Shown in pieces: positions 34,424 through 42,573 of a stretch of DNA of 52,959 nt. Made by a program: the position numbers and the translations under genes. Source of the stretch: CATOSD01 sp034422735 (GTDB lineage: Bacteria; Chloroflexota; Dehalococcoidia; Lucifugimonadales; CATOSD01). The notes beneath the pieces are model-generated. The model worked only from the letters and a program-made list of their open reading frames with translations, had not been told where the DNA came from and searched no databases. How positions within the stretch are numbered: the stretch's first letter is position 1; each line of letters opens with the position of its first letter. Where the stretch lies: contig DAOUJL010000040.1 in NCBI GenBank assembly GCA_034422735.1, forward strand, positions 1 to 52,959, read 5' to 3'.

Positions 34424-34768
34424 GATTCCTCTCCTTTTCGGCGGCTGATGGGTCCCCTCTCCCTTGACGGGAGAGGATTGAGGTGAGGGTGAAAACCTCG
34501 GCGCGAACTGGCGCTACATCCCACCGGGACACAACGGATCAAGTCGCCTGCCCTCTCGCCCGAACCGGGATTCGTCATCTTGCGAATCGAGCGCTCTCGG
34601 GCAGTCGAGATCGACACCGGGGCGTACACCACCTCCACGCACGGTCACTAGCCGGAATGGCGAGGACTCCGATGTCACTCGTCTCTTCAGTGCATCATCC
34701 AATTCATTGCCTCACTGCATCAACGCCGTTAATGCACCAAGTTACGTCCGATGGTTCGCGAAGTTTGC
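34424..34768. other. gene-free gap with a repeat
   Basis: Apart from the repeat at 34453-34492 I see no gene, RNA or clear promoter. The part at 34690-34740 has several scattered TGCAT words. Confidence 0.5.
34453..34492 (+). repeat. dispersed palindromic repeat, family A variant
   Basis: TCCCCTCTCCCTTGACGGGA then GAGGATTGAGGTGAGGGTGA. The same variant is at 27283 and reversed at 37007. Confidence 0.8.
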
Positions 34769-35692
34769 TTACGACTGGGTCTCCCCGGTCGCCCAGGCCT
34801 TGATGAGGTGGTGAGCGATGGCGATTGGACTGGGCACCGCGAGCACGTCGCTCTTGCCCTCCAGGGCCAGCAGCACCTCGTCGCGGTCGAACCACTGCAC
34901 GTCGGTCATCTCCTCGGGGTCCATGGCGATCTCGGTGGTGGCGGCCTCGGCGTGGCAGCCGATCATCAGCGAGGACGGGAAGGGCCACGGCTGGGAGGAG
35001 TGGTAGCGCACGTTCTTCACTGCTATGCCCGCCTCCTCCATTATCTCGCGCGCCACCGCCTCTTCGATGTTCTCGCCCTGGTCCATGAATCCGGCCAGCG
35101 CGGAGTACATCTTCATCTGCTGGAGCCGGCCGCGGGACTGGCCGAGCAGGCACCTGTCGCCGTCGGTCACCAGCGTAATTACCACCGGATCGGTGCGTGG
35201 GAAGTGCTCGGCGCGACACGAGGGGCACCGCCGCACCTGCCCGCCGCGCCACATGGCCGTCGGTTCGCCGCACACCGAGCAGTGGCTGTGGCGGTTGTGC
35301 CAGTCGAGCTGCGCCCTCGCCTGCGCGATCATGCCGGTCTGCGGATCGAACCCCATGCGCTCCGCGGCCGAGCGGCAGTCCTCGAACCTGCGCTCGCCGT
35401 CCGCGGCCAGGCTCCGGGCGCCCGCCGCGCCGGACACGTCCACCACGAAGTGCGCCCTGCCGTCCTGCAGCCCCAGGAACACCGGCTCAGAGTCGGCGTC
35501 CAGGTCGACGAACTCGTCGTAGTCGAGCCAGGCGAGCGCGGGCGGGTTCTCCGTGCTGACGAGCACGTTCAGGTTGTGCATGGGCAGAAAGCGGCTGTCC
35601 GCCTGCCGGGCGCGGTCGGCGATCCAGTTCTCGTCTCGCCGTTCGGCCTCGCCCCGGTCCAGCGGGTTGCCCGCGAATATGTGTGGAGTCAT
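34769..35692 (-). CDS. nudC: NAD+ diphosphatase / NudC-type Nudix hydrolase
   Basis: 307 residues. The layout is an N-terminal NudC domain, a four-cysteine zinc ribbon (HCSVCGEP ... RRCPSCRAEHFPR), the Nudix box GFMDQGENIEEAVAREIMEE and the NADH-diphosphatase signature SQPWPFPSS downstream. It cleaves NAD(H) to NMN(H) and AMP and may remove NAD caps from RNA (family knowledge). It follows serS by 41 bases in the same direction. Confidence 0.95.
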   Translation of the reverse strand: MTPHIFAGNPLDRGEAERRDENWIADRARQADSRFLPMHNLNVLVSTENPPALAWLDYDEFVDLDADSEPVFLGLQDGRAHFVVDVSGAAGARSLAADGERRFEDCRSAAERMGFDPQTGMIAQARAQLDWHNRHSHCSVCGEPTAMWRGGQVRRCPSCRAEHFPRTDPVVITLVTDGDRCLLGQSRGRLQQMKMYSALAGFMDQGENIEEAVAREIMEEAGIAVKNVRYHSSQPWPFPSSLMIGCHAEAATTEIAMDPEEMTDVQWFDRDEVLLALEGKSDVLAVPSPIAIAHHLIKAWATGETQS

Positions 35693-35733
35693 ACGTGCCT
35701 TTCCACTAACCGCTCATCGCCGGCCGCGGACAA

Positions 35734-36999
35734 CTACTCCGCCTCTATCCGGTCGAACCCGGTGTACGGGCGAAGCACCTGCGGGATGGTTACGGAACCG
35801 TCCGGCTGCTGGTAGTTCTCGAGTATGGCTATGAGAGTGCGCGGGATGGCGAGCCCCGAGCCGTTCAGGGTGTGCGCGAACCGCGGCGACGCGCCGGGCT
35901 TGGGCCGGTAGCGTATCGACGCCCGGCGTGCCTGGAAGTCGGTGCAGTTGGAGCACGAGCTCACCTCCAGCCACTCGCCGCAGCCGGGCGCCCACATCTC
36001 CAGGTCGTAGGTCTTCACCGCCGCGAATCCCAGGTCGCCGGTGCACAGCTCCACGATTCGGTAGGGCACCTCCAGCCGCGCGCACACCGCCTCCGCGTCG
36101 GCCAGCATCCTCTCCAGCGCCGCGTCGGACTCCTCCGGCTCCACGAACTTGAACATCTCCACCTTCTCGAACTGGTGCACGCGCTTGATGCCGCGCGTGT
36201 CCCGGCCCGCGGCGGCACGCTCGCGCCTGAACGACGGCGAGTGCGCCACGTAGTCCAGCGGCAGCGCGTCGTGGGAGAGAATCTCGTCGCGGTGAAGGTT
36301 CGTGATAGGAACCTCGGCGGTAGGCACCAGCCACAGGTCGTCCTCGGTGTCGTGGTACATCGTGTCGGCGAACTTGGGCAGGTGACCGCTGCCCACCACC
36401 GACTGGGTGTTGACCAGGTACGGCGGGTAGACCTCCCGGTAGCCGTGTTCGCCGGTGTGCAGATCGAGCATCCAGCTTATGAGCGCCCGCTGCAGCCGCG
36501 CGCCCTTGTCCCGCAGCACGAAGAAGCGCGAGCGCGCCAGCTTGACGCCGCGCTGGAAGTCGATGATGCCGAGCCGCTCGCCGATCTCCCAGTGCGGCGC
36601 CGGCTCGAATTCGAATTCGGGCAACTCGCCCACGGTGCGTACCGGGACGTTCTCCGACTCGTCCGCGCCCTGGGGCACGTCGTCGCGCGGGATGTTGGGC
36701 ACCTGCGCCAGCAGTTCGTCCATTTCGCCGTCCGCCGCGCGTACCGCCTCGTCCAGCTCCCGGATGCGCCCGCCGGTATCGCGCATCTGCTGTATCAGCT
36801 CCGGCGGCCGCTCCTTCGCCTGGCCCAGCTCGCGGCTCACGCGGTTGCGGAGCGCGCGCAGGTTGTCGCGCTCGGCGATGGCGGCGCGGCGCTGCGTGTC
36901 CAGCTCCAGGATGCGCTCGACGGGAATCTCCTCGCCGCGCCTGCGTCCCGCCTCCTGCACAAGCTCCGGTTGCCTGCGTATCAGGTCGATGCTAATCAC
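35734..36999 (-). CDS. serS: seryl-tRNA synthetase
   Basis: 421 residues, normal length. It begins with ISIDLIRRQPELVQE and an N-terminal tRNA-binding coiled coil to about 110. Class II motif 2 reads FRRERAAAGRDTRGIKRVHQ, with the FEKVEMF that follows, and motif 3 reads NGSGLAIPRTLIAILENYQ. GTG start at 36999, the position the family demands; GGGTGAGAG from the adjacent repeat is the nearest ribosome-binding-like sequence. Confidence 0.97.
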   Translation of the reverse strand: MISIDLIRRQPELVQEAGRRRGEEIPVERILELDTQRRAAIAERDNLRALRNRVSRELGQAKERPPELIQQMRDTGGRIRELDEAVRAADGEMDELLAQVPNIPRDDVPQGADESENVPVRTVGELPEFEFEPAPHWEIGERLGIIDFQRGVKLARSRFFVLRDKGARLQRALISWMLDLHTGEHGYREVYPPYLVNTQSVVGSGHLPKFADTMYHDTEDDLWLVPTAEVPITNLHRDEILSHDALPLDYVAHSPSFRRERAAAGRDTRGIKRVHQFEKVEMFKFVEPEESDAALERMLADAEAVCARLEVPYRIVELCTGDLGFAAVKTYDLEMWAPGCGEWLEVSSCSNCTDFQARRASIRYRPKPGASPRFAHTLNGSGLAIPRTLIAILENYQQPDGSVTIPQVLRPYTGFDRIEAE

Positions 37000-37006
37000 C
37001 AGTTTC

Positions 37007-37047
37007 TCTCACCCTCACCTCAATCCTCTCCCATCAAGGGAGAGGAA
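37007..37047 (-). repeat. dispersed palindromic repeat, family A variant, reversed
   Basis: Reverse orientation of the 34453 type: CTCACCCTCACCTCAATCC, CTCTCCC-ATCAA-GGGAGAG. It lies between trpB and serS and touches the serS leader. Confidence 0.8.
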
Positions 37048-37062
37048 GTCATAAGCAACACC

Positions 37063-38262
<1,200 letters not shown>

Positions 38263-38267
38263 CGCAT

Positions 38268-38308
38268 CACCCCCATCCTAACCTTCCCCCGTCGAGGGGG
38301 AAGGGACT
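38268..38308 (+). repeat. dispersed palindromic repeat, family A
   Basis: Same core as 156-195. Read on the minus strand it ends five bases before the trpB GTG and so forms its ribosome-binding region. Confidence 0.85.
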
Positions 38309-38319
38309 CAAGGTATTCT

Positions 38320-38347
38320 CATCTTCCCTGTCGAGGGGGAAGGGACT
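38320..38347 (+). repeat. partial family A repeat
   Basis: CATCTTCCCTGTCGAGGGGG then AAGGGACT; right half only, 11 bases after the full copy. Its last bases are part of the stop codon of the CoA-transferase gene. Confidence 0.7.
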
Positions 38348-39059
38348 AAGGAATCACCGCTATTCGATTGACGTAGATGCCCGGCGTGTGAATCGAGTTG
38401 GCGTCCAGCGCGCCCGGTTCCACTATCTCGTCCACTTCCATTACGGTGATGCGCCCGGCGGTGGCCATCACCGCGTTGAAGTTGCGGGACGTGCCCCGGT
38501 ACGTCACGTTGCCCAGCGTATCGGCGACGTGCGCCCTGAGCAGCGCGAAGTCGGCGGTCAAGCCCAGCTCCATCACGTACTCACGCCCGTCGAACTCCCG
38601 CGTCTCCTTGCCCTCCGCCAGCAGCGTGCCGACGCTGGTGGGCGTGTAGAACGCGGGTATGCCCGCGCCGCCCGCCCGGATGCGCTCGGCGAGCGTGCCC
38701 TGCGGCACCACCTCCAGGTCCACCTTGCCCTCGCGGTAGGCGCGCTCGAACGACGTCGGCCTGGACGGCGACGGCGACACCGGATACGAGGCGATGACTT
38801 TCTTCACCTGTTCGTTGTCGACCAGAACGCCGATGTCTATGGGGCGCGTGCCCGGTATCGTGCCGAAGCCGATGACGCTGGCCAGCCCCGCCGTGTTGCT
38901 TACGATGGTCAGGTCCCGCGCGCCGTGGTCTCGCAGCGCGCGTATCAGGTTCTGCGGCGTGCCGCCCGGACCGGCGAAGCCGTCTATCATCAGCGTCGCC
39001 CCGTCCGGTATGTCCGAAACGGCCTCGTCGAAGCTCTTGGCTACCTTGTCGAACGCCAT
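38346..39059 (-). CDS. CoA-transferase subunit A (3-oxoacid CoA-transferase type)
   Basis: 237 residues. Glycine-rich MIDGFAGPGGTPQNLIRAL and the later VTYRGTSRNFNAVMATAG match subunit A of succinyl-CoA:3-oxoacid/acetate CoA-transferases. Subunit B, which carries the catalytic glutamate, is not adjacent: upstream is a cupin gene and downstream trpB. Its TAG stop lies in a repeat fragment, so an ancestral downstream B gene may have been lost at this junction (inference). The CoA acceptor is unknown. Confidence 0.88.
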   Translation of the reverse strand: MAFDKVAKSFDEAVSDIPDGATLMIDGFAGPGGTPQNLIRALRDHGARDLTIVSNTAGLASVIGFGTIPGTRPIDIGVLVDNEQVKKVIASYPVSPSPSRPTSFERAYREGKVDLEVVPQGTLAERIRAGGAGIPAFYTPTSVGTLLAEGKETREFDGREYVMELGLTADFALLRAHVADTLGNVTYRGTSRNFNAVMATAGRITVMEVDEIVEPGALDANSIHTPGIYVNRIAVIP

Positions 39060-39102
39060 GCTGTCATCCGTCTGCGTTTCTGATCCTGTCCCCGCGCCGC
39101 GC

Positions 39103-39429
39103 CTAAGCCCGCGACCGGCGCGGCGGCGCGAACACCACCAGCATCTCAAGGTCCTCCTCGATGGAGTGGAAGCGGTGCACGTCGCGGGCGGCCACAAACA
39201 CCACCGATCCCGGAACCACCGCGCGGTCCTCGCCCGAAACGCTTATCTGACCGCGCCCACGAACAATATAGTAGATTTCGTCCTCTGTGTGTGGCTGCTG
39301 CGGGTCATTTTCTCCAGCCGCCAGCCTGTATATGCCCAGGCTCAGGTCGGCGCTCTCGAAAAACTCCAGGTAGCGCTCGCCCGATCCGGCGCGCTGCTCC
39401 AGCAGGTCGGCGATCTCCCAGGCGTCCAT
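39103..39429 (-). CDS. single-domain cupin protein
   Basis: 108 residues. The metal-binding cupin motif 1 is present as QQPHTEDEIYYIVRGRGQISV, with H, E and E; motif 2 is PGSVVFVAARDVHRFHS with its H. A small beta-barrel, often a sensor or isomerase/dioxygenase domain. GAGGAG lies nine bases before the ATG. It is followed 43 bases later by the CoA-transferase gene. Confidence 0.85.
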   Translation of the reverse strand: MDAWEIADLLEQRAGSGERYLEFFESADLSLGIYRLAAGENDPQQPHTEDEIYYIVRGRGQISVSGEDRAVVPGSVVFVAARDVHRFHSIEEDLEMLVVFAPPRRSRA

Positions 39430-39450
39430 CGTGTCGTGCTCCTCGTGATG

Positions 39451-39489
39451 TCCCTTCCCTCTCGCAGCGGGAAGGCTAGGATGGGGGTG
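39451..39489 (-). repeat. dispersed palindromic repeat, family A, reversed
   Basis: TCCCTTCCCTCTCGCAGCGG then GAAGGCTAGGATGGGGGTG. It lies between the cupin start and the end of the exporter permease gene. Confidence 0.8.
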
Positions 39490-39494
39490 CCCCC

Positions 39495-40589
39495 TCAGCG
39501 GAAGCGGAACGTGCGCATGGCCACCGCGGCGCTCAGCACGATCCACCCCGCCACAATCGCAAGCTGCGTGGGATAGTCCCAGAACCTGCCGGAATCCAGC
39601 GCCACGCTCCGGAACATCTCCAGCAGCGGCGCCAGCGGCAGGTACTCTATCACGAACAGCAGCACCGCGGGCAGGCTGTCGGTGGGGAAGAACACGCCGG
39701 ACAGGAACATCAGCGGCAGCGAGACCGCGTTGCCCAACCCGCTCGCGGCGGCGACGGTCTTGGAGAACGCCCCGATGATGAAGCCCAGGTTCAGGAACAC
39801 CAGGTTGCCCATCAGCACCAGCACGCATAGCTGCGGCGCCTGGCTCAGCGGTATCGGCACACGGAATATCGCCATGCCCACCGCCAGTATGATGGCCGCC
39901 TGTACGATGGACAGCAGCAGCGACGCCAGGATCTGCGACGTCACGAAGACCCTCACCTTGAGCGGCGTGGACTGTATCCGAATCAGAATGCGCTTCTCGC
40001 GGTACACCGCGATGGTGGTGGCCAGCCCGATGATGGAGAAGCTCATCACCCCCCACACGGCCAGGCCGGGCAGCAGAAAGTCGATGTAGCTGACGTCCTC
40101 GGACGGCTCCGACTCGCCCGCGCCCCGCACGTCCAGCGCCAGCCGCACCGGGGACTGAGCCATTTGCAGGTTCGCGCCGTCCACGAAGCTGGACACCGCG
40201 CCGACGACTATGCCGCCGAACGCGTTGCTCTGGTCGAAAACGAGCGTCAGCCGCGCGGGCGGATTGGTCGTCGCGGTCCGCGCCAGGCCCTCCGGGATGA
40301 TGAGCAGATGCCCCAGGTCGCCGTCCCCCACCTGCCGCCGCGCCTCCTCCTCGTCGTCCCTCATCTCCACCACCAGGCCGCCCAACTCGGACAGGCTCGC
40401 GACCAGACTGCGCGACATCTCGTCGTCGGCGTTGTCGATGACGCCGATCGTCTGCGGCGAATCGACGTCCCGGAAGAACAGGCCGAACACCAGCACGAAC
40501 ATCAGCGGAAACGCCAGCGCCCAGAACAGCGCCTGGCGGTCCCGCACAATCATCTTCATGTTCGCCAGAGCGAGGTGGTAAACGATCAC
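39495..40589 (-). CDS. ABC-2 type exporter permease
   Basis: 364 residues. One N-terminal helix (ALFWALAFPLMFVLVFG), a soluble extracytoplasmic domain of about 140 residues, then five helices ending with the LPLMFLSGVFFPTDSLP signature. Together with the ATPase encoded eight bases upstream it forms an exporter for drugs, lipids or peptides. GTG start. Confidence 0.9.
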   Translation of the reverse strand: MIVYHLALANMKMIVRDRQALFWALAFPLMFVLVFGLFFRDVDSPQTIGVIDNADDEMSRSLVASLSELGGLVVEMRDDEEEARRQVGDGDLGHLLIIPEGLARTATTNPPARLTLVFDQSNAFGGIVVGAVSSFVDGANLQMAQSPVRLALDVRGAGESEPSEDVSYIDFLLPGLAVWGVMSFSIIGLATTIAVYREKRILIRIQSTPLKVRVFVTSQILASLLLSIVQAAIILAVGMAIFRVPIPLSQAPQLCVLVLMGNLVFLNLGFIIGAFSKTVAAASGLGNAVSLPLMFLSGVFFPTDSLPAVLLFVIEYLPLAPLLEMFRSVALDSGRFWDYPTQLAIVAGWIVLSAAVAMRTFRFR

Positions 40590-40597
40590 GGTAACGG

Positions 40598-41575
40598 CTA
40601 GTCCCTCAGGCTGCGCCCTGTCAGCGACAGGAACACGTCCTCCAGGTTGGCCGGTATGACCTCAAGGTGCGTGAGCGTAGCTCCCGACGCGGCCGCCCAC
40701 GCCATCGCCGCGGGCACCGTGGCCGATGCGTTCGACGAACTCAGCCTGTACGCGCCGTCATCGTCCTGGCGCACGTCTTCCACGCCGGCCAGCCCCCGCA
40801 GCTCCTCGACGCCGTGCGCCTCGCCCGTGGCCATCTTCACCTCGTACGGCACGTCCAGCGACGCCACCAGGTTGGCCGGAGTGTCCAGCGCCACAATCTT
40901 CCCCTCGTCCATGATCGCCACCCGGTCACAGAGCTGCTCCGCCTCCTCCATGTAGTGCGTCGTGAGCACGATGGTGCGCCCGTCGCTGTTCATGGCGCGC
41001 ACGAAGTCCCACAGGCTGCGCCGCGCCTGCGGGTCCAGGCCGGTCGTCGGCTCGTCCAGGAACACCACCTCAGGGTCGTTCACCAGCGTCGCCGCGATGG
41101 CGAAACGCTGCTGCTGGCCGCCCGACAGCTTGGCGACCGTCGAGCCGGCCCTGTCTTTCAGTCCCACCGTCTCCAGCAGCTCCTCGTATGGCACGCTACG
41201 CTGGTAGAACCTGCCGAAAAGCTCGAGTATCTCTTTCAGCGTGAGATTATCGAAGTACGCGGACGCCTGGAGTTGCACGCCGATGCGCTCGCGGATGCTG
41301 GCGGAGTCGCGTCGCGAGTCCATGCCGAGCACCTCGGTGTGCCCGGACGTCGGCACGTTCAGCCCCTCGATGCACTCCAGCGTGGTCGTCTTGCCCGCGC
41401 CGTTCGGGCCCAGTATCCCGAACACCTCGCCCTCCGCAACGCCGAACGATATGCCGTCCACGGCGATCAGGCTGCCGTACCGCTTGGTCAGGCTCTCCAC
41501 GGCGATAACGGCGCCGCGTTCGCCGCCGGGCGCGCGTGAGGGCCGGGATGTAGTCGGATTGTCGCGTGTTGTCAT
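40598..41575 (-). CDS. ABC-2 exporter ATP-binding protein (DrrA/CcmA-like)
   Basis: 325 residues. Walker A GPNGAGKTTT, signature LSGGQQQRFAIA, Walker B VVFLDEPTTGLDP, switch TTHYMEEAEQL. A C-terminal regulatory tail ends LEDVFLSLTGRSLRD, typical of DrrA/NatA-type exporters. ATG at 41575 is preferred to an extension that adds 16 basic residues. Forms an operon with the permease. Confidence 0.93.
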   Translation of the reverse strand: MTTRDNPTTSRPSRAPGGERGAVIAVESLTKRYGSLIAVDGISFGVAEGEVFGILGPNGAGKTTTLECIEGLNVPTSGHTEVLGMDSRRDSASIRERIGVQLQASAYFDNLTLKEILELFGRFYQRSVPYEELLETVGLKDRAGSTVAKLSGGQQQRFAIAATLVNDPEVVFLDEPTTGLDPQARRSLWDFVRAMNSDGRTIVLTTHYMEEAEQLCDRVAIMDEGKIVALDTPANLVASLDVPYEVKMATGEAHGVEELRGLAGVEDVRQDDDGAYRLSSSNASATVPAAMAWAAASGATLTHLEVIPANLEDVFLSLTGRSLRD

Positions 41576-42192
41576 GTAAATCCAGGTGTGAGGTTTCGTT
41601 CGGTGTGGGTGTCGCAGTCGCACGCCGCGCCAGTCTGGGCGCGCCCGAACATGGTATCAGAAAACCGGAGATGGACAGCGCAGCAACAGCTAAGGTTGTG
41701 ACACAAAGTAGTTGACATCACCTAGATGATACTGTCAACGACCTACCCGCGGTAGCGGCTGACGCCGCGGGCACGGCGTCGTCCGCAAGGTGTGTGGGCC
41801 AGTAGTAGGAAGCAGCGATGCCAACCCCCACCAGGGAGATGGCCGGATGGTGCAGTGTGCCGAATTGAGCCGGCTGGCCCACGCTCGCAACCCTGGGCCG
41901 CGGGCGTGGATGAAGTACGTCGGTGCGGAGATGCCAAGCCGACCCGATTCTATTGGGCCCTCAGCGCACGGTTCCAGCGTTCGGTCCACGCGGCAGTGCA
42001 TTCGGTTATCCGGATTCGGTAGTTTGTTGGCCTGTGGATTCCTGACCCACATTGCAGTACGCGGTGGTATCTGCAATGCCCGCCCCCGAGCGGGAAGCTA
42101 GGGGGCGCGGGTGACGGTGTGACGGTGCAAGCTAGACTTCACGCCTTCTCCGGTTCGTCGCTAGCCCACTTCGTAGGCCACTTGGCGTCGGG
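41576..42192. other. 617-base stretch without a convincing gene
   Basis: Open frames (41790-42101 plus, 41735-42076 minus) overlap on opposite strands, lack ribosome binding sites and resemble nothing I know. Seen structure: the inverted repeat at 41711-41739 and CGCGGTAGCGGCTGACGCCG pairing potential near 41750. The sequence is neither strongly coding nor AT-rich; it could hold a structured RNA or decayed mobile DNA. I cannot match it to RNase P RNA, tmRNA, 6S RNA or a group II intron. Confidence 0.4.
41711..41739. promoter_or_regulatory. 29-base inverted repeat at the edge of the accessory block
   Basis: GTTGACA (41711-41717) and TGTCAAC (41733-41739) are perfect 7-base arms 15 bases apart. 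It lies 135 bases upstream of the exporter ATPase gene and at the start of the AT-richer block. Possible operator or recombination site; function unknown. Confidence 0.4.
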
Positions 42193-42465
42193 CTAAACTG
42201 CATGCGCAGAATTGGCTTCCCAGTCGATGAACCACAAGTAGTCACCCTCAATCATCGCGTGAGCGTAGCTGCGTTTATCCTTGTGTCCAATGTGCCAACA
42301 CTGGTGGAGAATGCACCAGTATGCTTGCATGTCTTCGCAGATGAACTGGTAGTTGTGCATGCGAGCCGCCAACTCCGCGTCGGGACGGAGCGGATACACC
42401 ACCTTCCCTGAACACCTTGCCCTGAATCTGATTCCAACGGCCCTATGAATGTCTGCGATTCTCAC
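42193..42465 (-). CDS. 90-residue protein of unknown function, downstream of the GTPase-like gene
   Basis: From GTG 42465, with GGAGG seven bases upstream deciding the start. Sequence is Cys/His/Trp-rich in the middle (HNYQFICEDMQAYWCILHQC then HIGHKDKR). Not a family I recognise; no membrane segment. It reads the same way as the large GTPase-like gene, 108 bases after it, and may share its transcript. Confidence 0.5.
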   Translation of the reverse strand: MRIADIHRAVGIRFRARCSGKVVYPLRPDAELAARMHNYQFICEDMQAYWCILHQCWHIGHKDKRSYAHAMIEGDYLWFIDWEANSAHAV

Positions 42466-42573
42466 TTTTCCGCCTCCTTGTATCTGCAAGCCCACGCCTC
42501 GACTCGTTCACCGTCGCGCCCGGTGGCCCATCTCATTCCGGCGCCATTCCGGGCGCGGACGGCTGGCCTAAAT

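Noticed and set aside
41735..42101. Opposing 100-residue frames, considered as a gene or as an intron-encoded protein remnant
   Set aside because: No start signals and no reverse-transcriptase or maturase motif; no domain V-like hairpin could be found.
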